Assembly: GCA_019119835.1 (NCBI GenBank)
Contig: DWWE01000084.1
Location: forward strand, 1-45,183
DNA length: 45,183 nucleotides
Reading direction: 5' to 3'
Source: Candidatus Gemmiger stercoravium
GTDB taxonomy: Bacteria; Bacillota; Clostridia; Oscillospirales; Ruminococcaceae
A program made the position numbers and the translations under genes. This document shows positions 30,563-38,044 of the stretch, one piece after another. Every line of letters begins with the position of its first letter. Within the stretch, counting starts at the first letter, position 1. A model generated the notes under the pieces. It was not told the origin of the DNA. It made no database searches and worked only from the letters and a program-made list of their open reading frames with translations.

Positions 30563-31365
30563 GCCAAGTCCGGAAGCGGGCCGTCAAACGGGTGATGATC
30601 TGCCTGGTCGTGCTGCTGGCGGTGTGCGCCGGCGCGGGCATCTTCATCAAGATGCGGGCGGACCAGAAGGAGCAGCAGCGCCTGGCCCAGCAAGCCGCCG
30701 AACAGGCGGCTGCGGCGGAGGCTGCCCGCCAGCAGGCCGAGGCTGAGGCGGCGGCCAAGGCGGCAGCTGAGGAAGAAAAGGCCCGCCAGCAGGCCGAGGA
30801 GGCCGAACAGCGCCGGGCCGAAGCCGAACAGGCGGCTGCCGAGGCGAAGGATGGCATTGAATACGGGGACTGCATCGGCACCGTATGGGTGGAGGGCACC
30901 GAGGTGAATTGCGACCTGTACTGGGGCGATACCACGTCCATCTTCCGGGCGGGTGCCGGGTGCAGCGCCGACAATGGCTGCGTGATGCCCGGCGAAAACG
31001 GCACGGTGTTTGTGGGGGCGCATACCGACACCTACTTCAACAAACTGTTTGACGCCGAGGTGGGCGCCCTGATCCATCTGGATACGATCTATGGGGATTT
31101 CGTCTACCAGATCACCGATTTTGAGGTGATCGGCGATACCGAGGTGGACAAGTGCCGCTGGGGCGCCACCGAGCCGAGCTGCATCCTGTACACCTGCTAC
31201 CCCCAGGGGATCCAGACCCCGACCCGCTACCGGTATCTGGCGTATGCCGATCCGGTGGAGACCGATGAAAACGGCGTGGTCCCGTCCAGTCTGCCGGGGA
31301 TGGAAGAGACCGGGGAGGAAGCCACAGCCGAGGCGACGCCCGCCCCCGAAGAACCGGCCGCCTGA
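30559..31365 (+). CDS. Class D sortase-like transpeptidase with an N-terminal coiled coil
   Basis: 268 residues. One membrane helix (about 12-31, uncleaved anchor), then an Ala/Glu/Gln-rich coiled coil (about 34-97), then a sortase barrel (about 100-232). Catalytic residues: His155 (VGAHTDT), Cys213 (LYTCYP), Arg223 or Arg225 (TRYRYL). The tail (235-268) is acidic and Pro/Thr-rich. Sortases join secreted proteins to the cell wall or polymerise pilins; no LPxTG-type substrate is encoded in the window. Unusually, the gene is translationally coupled to fumarase beta (4-nt overlap) and is the last gene of that operon. Confidence 0.9.
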   Translation: MSQVRKRAVKRVMICLVVLLAVCAGAGIFIKMRADQKEQQRLAQQAAEQAAAAEAARQQAEAEAAAKAAAEEEKARQQAEEAEQRRAEAEQAAAEAKDGIEYGDCIGTVWVEGTEVNCDLYWGDTTSIFRAGAGCSADNGCVMPGENGTVFVGAHTDTYFNKLFDAEVGALIHLDTIYGDFVYQITDFEVIGDTEVDKCRWGATEPSCILYTCYPQGIQTPTRYRYLAYADPVETDENGVVPSSLPGMEETGEEATAEATPAPEEPAA

Positions 31366-31372
31366 CGCGGAT

Positions 31373-31401
31373 TTGACAAAATGACAGGAACTTGGTACAC
31401 T
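31373..31401 (+). promoter_or_regulatory. Promoter of tRNA-Leu
   Basis: TTGACA (31373-31378), 17-bp spacer, TACACT (31396-31401), 12 nt before the mature tRNA 5' end. Confidence 0.85.
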
Positions 31402-31413
31402 AATATCCGTTAT

Positions 31414-31497
31414 GCGGATATGGCGGAACTGGCAGACGCGCTGGTTTTAGGGTCCAGTGTCCAAGACGTGCAGGTTCGAGTCCTGTTATCCGCACCA
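31414..31497 (+). tRNA. tRNA-Leu (anticodon TAG)
   Basis: 84 nt including the encoded CCA (31495-31497). Acceptor stem GCGGATA/TATCCGC, a long variable arm as expected for leucine, T-loop GTTCGAGTC. The anticodon loop TTTAGGG gives UAG, reading CUA and other CUN codons. The last pair of the anticodon stem (31-39) would be a U-U mismatch. Confidence 0.93.
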
Positions 31498-31501
31498 AAT
31501 C

Positions 31502-31546
31502 AAAAATCCGAACCCTCCGCCGTCCGGTGATGGGTTCGGATTTTTC
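31502..31546. terminator. Intrinsic terminator after tRNA-Leu
   Basis: 14-bp stem AAAAATCCGAACCC/GGGTTCGGATTTTT (31502-31515 and 31532-31545), 16-nt loop. The A-rich 5' side makes it usable by the convergent methyltransferase transcript too. Confidence 0.9.
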
Positions 31547-31617
31547 TTTGTCAGCCGGGGCGGCCGGTCCTGTAAGGGGGGCGCCGCCGGACCGACGGGA
31601 GCGCGGACAGGGAAGGG

Positions 31618-32280
31618 TCACTTGACCGCACGAAGGGTGTGGGTCGGGCCCCAGCGCCGCAGCTGCTCCACCCGGGAGAAGCCGGCGTCCCTCAGGCAGT
31701 CGGTCTCGTGTTCCACCGTGAGCGGGGTGTCGAAGTGGTAAAAGGCGCCGTCCGTGAGCCCCTGCTCGGCCTTCAGGCGGAGCAGTTCCTCCCTGCATCG
31801 GCGTTCCTCCGCATCGGACAGGGCAAAATAATCGGTGAGGATGAAAAATCCCCCCGGCTTCAGGGCGTTCCATAGTTTTTTGTAAAGCGGCAGTTTCTCG
31901 GCTGCGGTGAAATGGTGCAGCGACTCCACCGAGACCGCTGCCTCATACGCTTCGCTTCCGAAGGGCAGATCGAAATAGGAACCCAGCATCAGCGCGATCT
32001 TTTTGTCGGGAAATTTCTCTTTCAGCCGGCGGAGCATCCCGGGCGCCATGTCGATGCCGGTGACCTGTGCCGACGGGTTGACGGCAAAATACCGTTCCAG
32101 CTCCAGCCCCGTACCGCAGCCCAGATCCAGCACGGCGCACCCGGGGCGGGGCGGGAGACACTCGGCCGTGAACTGCAGAAAATCCCGGGCGGAATCAATG
32201 CAGTTCAGCTGGTGTTCATCGTACATGTCCAGCCGGCTGTCAAAAAAGTCCTCCATCTTTTCAAGCATGGTTTCACTCAT
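31618..32280 (-). CDS. SAM-dependent methyltransferase (class I)
   Basis: 220 residues. Rossmann-type fold with motif I VLDLGCGTGLELERYF (about 49-64), acidic loop GIDMAP (74-79), and ALKPGGFFILTDYF (about 137-150), as in the UbiE/Methyltransf_11-25 group. The substrate is not predictable; small-molecule methylation is likelier than nucleic acid. The ATG overlaps the stop of the glycosylase gene by 4 nt on the minus strand, so it is the second gene of a two-gene operon. Confidence 0.9.
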   Translation of the reverse strand: MSETMLEKMEDFFDSRLDMYDEHQLNCIDSARDFLQFTAECLPPRPGCAVLDLGCGTGLELERYFAVNPSAQVTGIDMAPGMLRRLKEKFPDKKIALMLGSYFDLPFGSEAYEAAVSVESLHHFTAAEKLPLYKKLWNALKPGGFFILTDYFALSDAEERRCREELLRLKAEQGLTDGAFYHFDTPLTVEHETDCLRDAGFSRVEQLRRWGPTHTLRAVK

Positions 32281-32888
32281 GGCGTTTGCCTTCCTTCTTG
32301 TGTTTGTGGTATGGGGGCCTCTTGCCCCCGGTGCAAAAAGCAGCCCGTTTCGTGGGAGTGGATGACCCCGACTGCCTGCAGATAGGCATAGAGGATCACG
32401 GTGCCCGCAAACTTCATCCCGCGGCGTTTCAGGTCCCGGGATATGGCGTCGGACAGCGGCGAGCGGTCCCGCCCGGTCTCGATGATCACCTGTCCGTCGG
32501 TCCAGTGCCAGAGATACCGGTCAAAGCTGCCCCACTCTTTCTGAATGGCGAGAAAGATCGCCGCATTATTGACTGCCGCTTCGATCTTTCTGCGGTTGCG
32601 GATGATGCCCGGGTCGCCCTGCAGGGCGGCCATTTTGTCCGCCCCGTACAGGCTCACCGCCCGGGGATCGAAATCATCAAAGGCGCGGGCGAATGACTCC
32701 CGCTTGTTCAGTACACACTCCCAGGAGAGGCCGGCCTGAAAAGATTCCAGAAGCAGCATCTCGAACAGCTTGCGGTCGTCGTGGACCGGGACGCCCCACT
32801 CTTCATCATGGTACCGGATGTACCGCTCATTGGCAGGGTTGGCCCAGGCGCACCGGGGCTTGCCGTCCTTCCAGCGGGTCGTCTGCAT
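32277..32888 (-). CDS. tag: DNA-3-methyladenine glycosylase I
   Basis: 203 residues. ATG 32888 has AAAGGAGAG eight bases upstream; the ORF extends further but without family similarity. Tag signatures: RCAWANPANERYIRYHDEEWGVP at the N-terminus (zinc-binding Cys13 and a His), LFEMLLLESFQAGLSW, NAAIFLAIQKEWGSF, and the C-terminal HSHETGCF carrying the other zinc His and Cys. Excises alkylated adenine from DNA in base excision repair. Followed by the methyltransferase gene. Confidence 0.95.
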   Translation of the reverse strand: MQTTRWKDGKPRCAWANPANERYIRYHDEEWGVPVHDDRKLFEMLLLESFQAGLSWECVLNKRESFARAFDDFDPRAVSLYGADKMAALQGDPGIIRNRRKIEAAVNNAAIFLAIQKEWGSFDRYLWHWTDGQVIIETGRDRSPLSDAISRDLKRRGMKFAGTVILYAYLQAVGVIHSHETGCFLHRGQEAPIPQTQEGRQTP

Positions 32889-32980
32889 AAGAGCTCTCCT
32901 TTCGGGCAATCGGATCTTCCTGCGTCCTGTCGGGGCCTTGCTCGCCTGCAGGCGGCCAGGCTGAGGCAAGAGGCGGCCGG

Positions 32981-33065
32981 TTGCACACGGGAAACGGCTG
33001 TGCTACACTGAAAATACCGGCGGCAGGCTGCTTCCCATTATACAGAAAACCACAAAAAGGAGCAA
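32981..33065. promoter_or_regulatory. Two promoter-like signals upstream of tag
   Basis: Minus strand: TATAAT (33042-33037) with a weak -35 TTGCTC (33065-33060) at 17 bp, suitable for tag. Plus strand: TTGCAC (32981-32986), 17-bp spacer, TACACT (33004-33009), pointing to the Crp/Fnr gene 330 nt away. The two overlap, so transcription from one could hinder the other. Nothing else is seen in the 448-nt gap apart from the promoter at 33126. Confidence 0.45.
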
Positions 33066-33125
33066 GGGGACAGCGGTGCCGTCAGGCAAAGAAACAGGAA
33101 AATATCAGCAAAAAATATGAATTTT

Positions 33126-33157
33126 ACTTGACAAGTATCCTTTCTATCTGTCATGAT
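33126..33157 (+). promoter_or_regulatory. Promoter of the Crp/Fnr gene with an 11-bp palindrome at the -35
   Basis: TTGACA (33128-33133) with CATGAT (33152-33157) at 18 bp. The -35 is embedded in ACTTG-A-CAAGT (33126-33136), a perfect 5-1-5 palindrome found again at 33984-33994. The 180-nt leader up to the gene has no recognised structure. Confidence 0.55.
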
Positions 33158-33336
33158 AGTAAAGAATCCAAGGAAAGGGTATCACAAAAAAGAAATTCCT
33201 GTTGCAGACTGAAAGTTGCGGTGATGCGCCTGAACAGACGGAATGTGCCATGCCTTTGGAGACACAAAACACGGTCCGGCACGATAACCCCGCCCGGCAG
33301 GCGGGGGCGCCGGCGGAGGAAGGAGACCATGTTGTC

Positions 33337-33918
33337 ATGCAACCGATCGAACTTTTTAGAGACTGCTACCAGATCCATGAAGAAAAAACACTGCATCGCC
33401 TGTGTGAACTGGCGGAGGTGCGGCGGCTGAAAAAAGGCGAGATCTTCCTTTACTTTGGCGAGGTGCAGACCCACATCGCCCTGCAGACCAACGGCATCCT
33501 GCGCGGCTATTACACAGACGTGGACGGGACGGACCACACAGACTGCTTCAGCTTCCGGTGCGGCAACGCGGCCATGCCGCCCTGCGGGCTGACAGAACCT
33601 TCCCCCATCAACCTGATGGCCCTGACCCCCTGCGAACTTGTGACCCTGCCGCTGCCCGAAACGCTGGAGCTGATCCGGCAGTCTCCGGAACTGTTCCAGG
33701 TCTATTCCAAGCTGCTCACCGAGGCGCTGCGGCTGCACAACGGCATCAAAAACGCCCTGTGCAATTATACGGCCAAACAAAAATACGAGTGGTTCCTGCA
33801 GGAGTATCCCGGGCTGATCTTTGATGTGAACAACCGCTATATCGCCAGTTTCCTGCACATGACGCCGGAAACCCTGAGCCGCCTGCGCACCGCTACGCGC
33901 AAACGGATCGAGGGCTGA
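33337..33918 (+). CDS. Crp/Fnr-family transcriptional regulator
   Basis: 193 residues from ATG 33337 (GGAGGAAGGAG centred about 15 bases upstream). A longer in-frame start at 33202 would add a low-complexity stretch with no family match. The cNMP-binding-like beta barrel (about 20-110) shows RRLKKGEIFLYFGE and HIALQTNGILRGYYTD; the phosphate-binding signature of true cAMP receptors (RxS) is absent. C-terminal helix-turn-helix NNRYIASFLHMTPETLSRLR (about 166-185). No Fnr-type N-terminal cysteine cluster. It lies directly upstream of the polyamine operon and may regulate it (inference). Confidence 0.9.
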   Translation: MQPIELFRDCYQIHEEKTLHRLCELAEVRRLKKGEIFLYFGEVQTHIALQTNGILRGYYTDVDGTDHTDCFSFRCGNAAMPPCGLTEPSPINLMALTPCELVTLPLPETLELIRQSPELFQVYSKLLTEALRLHNGIKNALCNYTAKQKYEWFLQEYPGLIFDVNNRYIASFLHMTPETLSRLRTATRKRIEG

Positions 33919-33983
33919 AAACGGCCGGACCCGGGCGCCGGACGCTGCGGCCGCCCGCAAATGATTCGTGTTTTTTCGGGAAG

Positions 33984-34013
33984 ACTTGACAAGTGAAAAA
34001 GCTATGATAGAAT
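33984..34013 (+). promoter_or_regulatory. Promoter of the polyamine-operon leader RNA
   Basis: TTGACA (33986-33991), 16-bp spacer, TAGAAT (34008-34013). The -35 is embedded in the palindrome ACTTGACAAGT (33984-33994), identical to the one at the Crp/Fnr promoter. Confidence 0.7.
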
Positions 34014-34072
34014 AAAACTGCAAGCCGGCTGCAGGCCGGCTGCTCAGAAAACATATCTGGCCAGGCGGCGGG

Positions 34073-34129
34073 ATGATCCGCCGTCTCAAGCTCATCGGAC
34101 AGGGCTGGCCGCTGCCGCGTGTGATGTAA
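34073..34129 (+). CDS. Possible 18-residue leader peptide in the speA leader
   Basis: ATG 34073 to TAA 34129 encodes MIRRLKLIGQGWPLPRVM, with arginines at 3, 4 and 16. The only ribosome-site-like string is AGGCGG, four bases upstream, and the start lies in a small hairpin; the stop lies in the next hairpin. An arginine-containing leader peptide ahead of arginine decarboxylase recalls the SpeFL/OrgP mechanism of enteric bacteria, but this is speculation. Confidence 0.25.
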   Translation: MIRRLKLIGQGWPLPRVM

Positions 34130-34339
34130 AGCATCACAACATTATTGAACGGGACATCGTGCCCGGAAATTTTATAAGTTGGTCACTTTATAACCCGTGC
34201 GGATGCACACCACTTGTGAAACGTCAATAAGCGTAGCAGAGCAGCAGGGCCAAGTATAGTTTGCTGAATAACGCTTCTTAAAGTACGGACATGATAACCC
34301 CGAGCAGGGCCGGCCCCTGCGGGCAGGGGCGTCATACAC

Positions 34340-34376
34340 AGGCAGTGTGCAAAAAATCGGCACACTGCCTTTTGTT
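34340..34376 (+). terminator. Intrinsic terminator/attenuator just upstream of speA
   Basis: Perfect 11-bp stem AGGCAGTGTGC/GCACACTGCCT (34340-34350 and 34360-34370), 9-nt A-rich loop, then TTTGTT. It ends 31 nt before the speA start. Confidence 0.85.
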
Positions 34377-34407
34377 ATGCAGTTGTGCGGGAAGTGGGGA
34401 GTTTACT

Positions 34408-35862
34408 TTGGATATGCAACGACAAAAGAAGGCGCCGATCTATGAAGCGCTGGAAAAGTTCCGCCGGCAGCGGGTGGTGCCCTTTGATGTGCCGGGCCAC
34501 AAGCGCGGGCGGGGAAACCCCGAACTGGTGGAACTGCTGGGGGAAAAGTGCGTCGGTATCGATGTGAACTCGATGAAACCGCTGGACAACCTCTGCCACC
34601 CGGTCTCGGTCATCAAGGAAGCGGAGGACCTGGCCGCCGACGCCTTCGGCGCGGCCCACGCCTTCCTGATGGTGGGGGGCACCACAAGCAGCGTGCAGGG
34701 CATGATCCTGACGGCCTGCAAGCCGGGGGACAAGATCATCCTGCCCCGCAACGTACACAAAAGCGCCATCAATGCCATGGTGCTGTGCGGCGCCCGCCCG
34801 GTTTATATCGACCCGAAGGTGGACCGGGAACTGGGCATCCCCCTGGGGATGGAGGTGGCCGACGTGCGCCGGGCGATCGAAGAAAACCCGGACGCCGTGG
34901 CGGTGTTCATCAACAACCCCACCTATTACGGCATCTGTTCCGACCTGCGCAGCCTGGTACAGCTGGCCCATGAACACAATATGCTGGCCCTGGTGGATGA
35001 AGCCCACGGCACCCACCTGTATTTCGGCCCGCATCTGCCCTGCAGCGGCATGGCGGCCGGGGCCGACATGGCCGCCGTCTCGATGCACAAATCCGGCGGC
35101 AGCCTGACCCAGAGCTCGCTGCTGCTCTGCGGCCCCCGGGTCAACGCGGGGTATGTGGGCAACATCATCAACCTGACCCAGACGACCAGCGCCTCCTACC
35201 TGCTGATGGCCAGTTTGGATATCAGCCGCCGCAATCTGGCCATGCGGGGGGACCAGAGCTTTGCCCGCGTGGTGGAGATGGCCGAGTACGCCCGGCGCGA
35301 GATCAACCTGATCGGCGGTTATTACGCTTATGGGTCGGAGCTCATCAACGGCGGCAGCATCTTTGATTTCGATGTCACCAAGCTGGCCGTCAACACCCGC
35401 GGCATCGGGCTGACCGGCATCGAGGTGTACGATCTGCTGCGCGACGAATATGACATCCAGGTGGAGTTCGGGGACCTGTCCAACATGCTCGCCTACATCT
35501 CCATCGGGGACCGCATCCAGGACATCGAGCGGCTGGTGGGGGCGCTGGCGGACATCCGCCGCCTGTATGCCCGGCCCAAAAGCGATCTGTTCACAGCCGA
35601 GTACATCACCCCCCAGGTGGTGGCCACACCGCAGCAGGCTTTCTACTCTGACAAGGAGAAACTGCCGCTGCGCCAGACGGCCGGCCGCATCTGCAGCGAA
35701 TTCGTGATGTGCTATCCGCCGGGCATCCCCATCCTGGCCCCCGGCGAGGTCATCACCCAGGAGATCATTGACTACATCGAGTTCGCCAAGGCCAAGGGGT
35801 GCTCGATGCAGGGCCCGGAAAGCCCGGATATTTCGGAACTGAATGTACTCAAGGAGGAATGA
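34408..35862 (+). CDS. speA: Arginine decarboxylase (fold type I, short form)
   Basis: 484 residues, matching the short Firmicute Orn/Lys/Arg decarboxylase class (B. subtilis SpeA about 490). Start is TTG 34408 (GGGGAG six bases upstream) or ATG 34414 (twelve bases); the difference is two residues. PLP enzyme: Lys228 in SMHKSGGSLTQ binds PLP, DEAHG (197-201) holds its ring, and PGHKRGRG (29-36) is the family N-terminal signature. Arginine rather than lysine or ornithine as substrate is inferred from aguA and aguB in the same operon: arginine to agmatine is the step they need. Expression probably requires readthrough of the terminator upstream. The next gene begins 3 nt after the stop. Confidence 0.93.
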   Translation: MDMQRQKKAPIYEALEKFRRQRVVPFDVPGHKRGRGNPELVELLGEKCVGIDVNSMKPLDNLCHPVSVIKEAEDLAADAFGAAHAFLMVGGTTSSVQGMILTACKPGDKIILPRNVHKSAINAMVLCGARPVYIDPKVDRELGIPLGMEVADVRRAIEENPDAVAVFINNPTYYGICSDLRSLVQLAHEHNMLALVDEAHGTHLYFGPHLPCSGMAAGADMAAVSMHKSGGSLTQSSLLLCGPRVNAGYVGNIINLTQTTSASYLLMASLDISRRNLAMRGDQSFARVVEMAEYARREINLIGGYYAYGSELINGGSIFDFDVTKLAVNTRGIGLTGIEVYDLLRDEYDIQVEFGDLSNMLAYISIGDRIQDIERLVGALADIRRLYARPKSDLFTAEYITPQVVATPQQAFYSDKEKLPLRQTAGRICSEFVMCYPPGIPILAPGEVITQEIIDYIEFAKAKGCSMQGPESPDISELNVLKEE

Positions 35863-35865
35863 GCC

Positions 35866-36732
35866 GTGCAGGAGATGGATTACTGGTTCGGCGAGCTGCA
35901 TACCGCCAACGTCAAGACCTGCATCCGGGTCGAACGGCAGCTGTACAGCGGCACCAGCGAGTTCCAGCGGATCGATGTCTTCGATTCGCCGGAATTCGGC
36001 CGCTTTTTGGCCTCCAACGGCAGCGTGATCTTTTCGGAGAAGGATGAATTCACCTACGACGAGATGATCGTCCATGTGCCGATGGCCGTCCACCCGGATG
36101 TGAAACGGGTGCTGGTGATCGGCGGCGGCGACGGCGGGGTGGCCCGGGAACTGTCCCATTACCACGAGATCGAAGTCATTGACATCGTGGAGCCGGACAA
36201 AATGTTCGTGGATGTCTGCCGCAAGTTTTTCCCTGACAATTCCTGCGGGCTGGATGATATAAGGGTCCGCATCTATTATGAGGACGGCCTGCGCTTTCTG
36301 CGCGGCAAAGAGGACGAGTACGACCTGATCATCAACGACTGCACCGACCCCCTGGGCCACGCTGCCGGCCTGTTCACCAAGGAGTTTTACGGCAGCTGCT
36401 ACAAGGCGCTGCACGACGACGGCATCATGGTCTACCAGCACGGCAGCCCCTTTTTTGATGAGGATGAGGAGACCTGCCGCGCCATGCACAAGCGGGCCTA
36501 CCGCTCTTTCCCCATCAGCCGGGTGTATCAGGCCCACATCCCCACCTGCCCGGCCGGCTACTGGCTGTTCGGCTTCGCCAGCAAAAAGTATCACCCCCTG
36601 AAGGATTTTGACCCCAAGCGCTGGAACAAACGGGGGATCAAGACCTGGTACTATACCACCCACCTCCATCGCGGTGCCTTCATGCTGCCCCGCTATGTGG
36701 AGGATCTCTTGCAGGAGGAAGAAGAATCCTGA
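35866..36732 (+). CDS. speE: Spermidine synthase-like aminopropyltransferase
   Basis: 288 residues. GTG 35866 is ten bases after AGGAGG, which lies inside the end of speA. N-terminal beta-sheet domain (1-60), then a Rossmann domain with GGGDGG (86-91) and acidic Glu109 (VEPD) for the nucleoside. Catalytic Asp158 is kept in IINDCTDP. Two motif positions differ from usual SpeE: YDEM (64-67) for YHEM, and DPLGHA for DPxGPA. Spermidine synthases need decarboxylated SAM, and no speD is in the window. It may use another amine acceptor such as agmatine, or work with a distant speD (inference). Confidence 0.9.
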   Translation: MQEMDYWFGELHTANVKTCIRVERQLYSGTSEFQRIDVFDSPEFGRFLASNGSVIFSEKDEFTYDEMIVHVPMAVHPDVKRVLVIGGGDGGVARELSHYHEIEVIDIVEPDKMFVDVCRKFFPDNSCGLDDIRVRIYYEDGLRFLRGKEDEYDLIINDCTDPLGHAAGLFTKEFYGSCYKALHDDGIMVYQHGSPFFDEDEETCRAMHKRAYRSFPISRVYQAHIPTCPAGYWLFGFASKKYHPLKDFDPKRWNKRGIKTWYYTTHLHRGAFMLPRYVEDLLQEEEES

Positions 36733-36781
36733 AACCCGCTGTCCGTTCTTTACCCGCCCGATTTTGAAAGGAGTATGACGT

Positions 36782-38044
36782 ATGAGCAAAATGTTGGTCA
36801 TCGGCTGCGGCGGCGTCGCCTCGGTCGCCATCCAGAAATGCTGCCAGAACCATGAAACCTTTACCGAACTCTGCATTGCCAGCCGCACCGTCTCGAAATG
36901 CGACGCCCTCAAAGCCAAGCTGGAAGGGCAGGGCACCCCGGTCAAGATCACCACGGCCACTGTCAACGCCGACGATGTGGAGGACATCAAGCGGGTGATC
37001 ACCGCCTTCCAGCCGGATCTGGTGCTGAATGTGGCGCTGCCCTACCAGGACCTGACCATCATGGACGCCTGCCTGGCCTGCGGCGTCGATTATGTGGATA
37101 CCGCCAACTATGAGCCGGAAAACACCGACGACCCCGCCTGGCGCGCCGCCTACGAAAAGCGCTGCAAGGAGGAAGGCTTCACCGCCTACTTTGACTACAG
37201 CTGGCAGTGGGCCTATGCCAAACGGTTTGAGGAAGCGGGTCTGACCGCGATCCTCGGTTCCGGCTTTGACCCGGGCGTGACCAGCGTCTTCACCGCCTAT
37301 GCGCTGAAGCACTATTTTGACGAGATCCACACCATTGACATCCTGGACTGCAACGGCGGCGACCACGGGTATCCGTTTGCCACCAACTTCAACCCCGAGA
37401 TCAACCTGCGGGAAGTTTCGGCCAACGGCAGCTACTGGGAGAACGGCCACTGGGTGGAGACCAAGCCCATGGAGATCAAGCGGGAGTACGACTTCCCCCA
37501 GGTGGGCAAAAAGGATATGTACCTGCTGCACCATGAGGAGATCGAGAGCCTGGCCAAAAACGTGCCCGGCGTGCGCCGCATCCGTTTCTTCATGACCTTC
37601 GGCCAGAGCTACCTGACCCACATGAAGTGCCTGGAAAATGTGGGGATGCTCTCCACCAGCCCCATCAACTTTGAAGGGCATGAGATCGTCCCGATCCAGT
37701 TCCTGAAGGCGCTGCTGCCCGACCCGGCCTCTCTGGGCCCACGCACCGTCGGCAAGACCAACATCGGCTGCATCTTCCAGGGCGTCAAGGATGGGAAGGA
37801 GCGCACCATCTACATCTACAATGTCTGCGACCACCAGGCCTGCTACCGGGAACTGGGGAGCCAGGCCATCAGCTATACCACCGGCGTCCCGGCTATGATC
37901 GGCGCGGCGCTGGTGGCGAACGGCACCTGGCGCAAACCCGGCGTATTCAACCTGGAACAGATGGATCCGGACCCCTTCATGGAGATGCTGAACCGCTACG
38001 GTCTGCCCTGGGTGGTGGATGAAGCCCCCGCCACGGTGGAATGA
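36782..38044 (+). CDS. Carboxynorspermidine/carboxyspermidine dehydrogenase (saccharopine dehydrogenase family)
   Basis: 420 residues. AAAGGAG lies eight bases before the ATG. N-terminal Rossmann fold MLVIGCGGVASVAIQKC (4-20, GxGGVxxxA), then DYVDTANYEPENT and LGSGFDPGVTSVFTAYA, and a C-terminal substrate domain with HPY-less YPFATNFNPEINLREVSANG. This family joins putrescine (or agmatine in the CAPADH variants) to aspartate semialdehyde with NADPH, giving the carboxylated polyamine that NspC decarboxylates. Overlaps nspC by 4 nt, in line with consecutive steps. True saccharopine dehydrogenase is much less likely next to nspC. Confidence 0.94.
   Translation: MSKMLVIGCGGVASVAIQKCCQNHETFTELCIASRTVSKCDALKAKLEGQGTPVKITTATVNADDVEDIKRVITAFQPDLVLNVALPYQDLTIMDACLACGVDYVDTANYEPENTDDPAWRAAYEKRCKEEGFTAYFDYSWQWAYAKRFEEAGLTAILGSGFDPGVTSVFTAYALKHYFDEIHTIDILDCNGGDHGYPFATNFNPEINLREVSANGSYWENGHWVETKPMEIKREYDFPQVGKKDMYLLHHEEIESLAKNVPGVRRIRFFMTFGQSYLTHMKCLENVGMLSTSPINFEGHEIVPIQFLKALLPDPASLGPRTVGKTNIGCIFQGVKDGKERTIYIYNVCDHQACYRELGSQAISYTTGVPAMIGAALVANGTWRKPGVFNLEQMDPDPFMEMLNRYGLPWVVDEAPATVE

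Larger units (their letters stand above)
34019..34376 (+). ncRNA. Structured leader RNA of the spermidine operon, ending in a terminator
   Basis: About 358 nt from the predicted start to an intrinsic terminator 32 nt before speA. Hairpins seen: AGCCGG/CCGGCT (34023-34041); GGCGG/CCGCC around the ATG at 34073; GTGATG-TAAAG-CATCAC (34121-34137); CGGG/CCCG (34150-34166); GTGC/GCAC (34197-34208); a longer one from AAGCGT-AGCA (about 34229-34238) to TGCT and ACGCTT (about 34263-34276); CCCCTGC/GCAGGGG (about 34314-34329). GCACAC (34205-34210) copies part of the terminator 3' arm and could pair with its 5' arm (GTGTGC, 34345-34350). Not matched to 6S RNA, tmRNA, RNase P RNA or any riboswitch I know. 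A cis-acting attenuator is likelier than an independent RNA because no other promoter for speA is seen. Confidence 0.5.

Noticed and set aside
33128-33160. Classical Fnr or Crp box (TTGAT-N4-ATCAA or TGTGA-N6-TCACA) at the regulator promoter
   Set aside because: Only partial half-sites such as TGACA and TGTCA are present, with wrong spacing; the 11-bp palindrome is the better-supported signal.
34019-34376. Leader RNA as 6S RNA, tmRNA, RNase P RNA or SRP RNA
   Set aside because: No tmRNA tRNA-like ends or tag frame, no RNase P conserved core strings, no SRP GGAA-type apical loop, and no single long bulged stem as in 6S RNA.
34375-37002. An 875-codon open frame on the minus strand opposite speA-speE
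   Set aside because: It is a by-product of high-GC codon use in the real plus-strand genes: His/Gln/Arg/Val-rich low-complexity translation, no ribosome site, no family resemblance, while the plus strand shows complete catalytic motifs.
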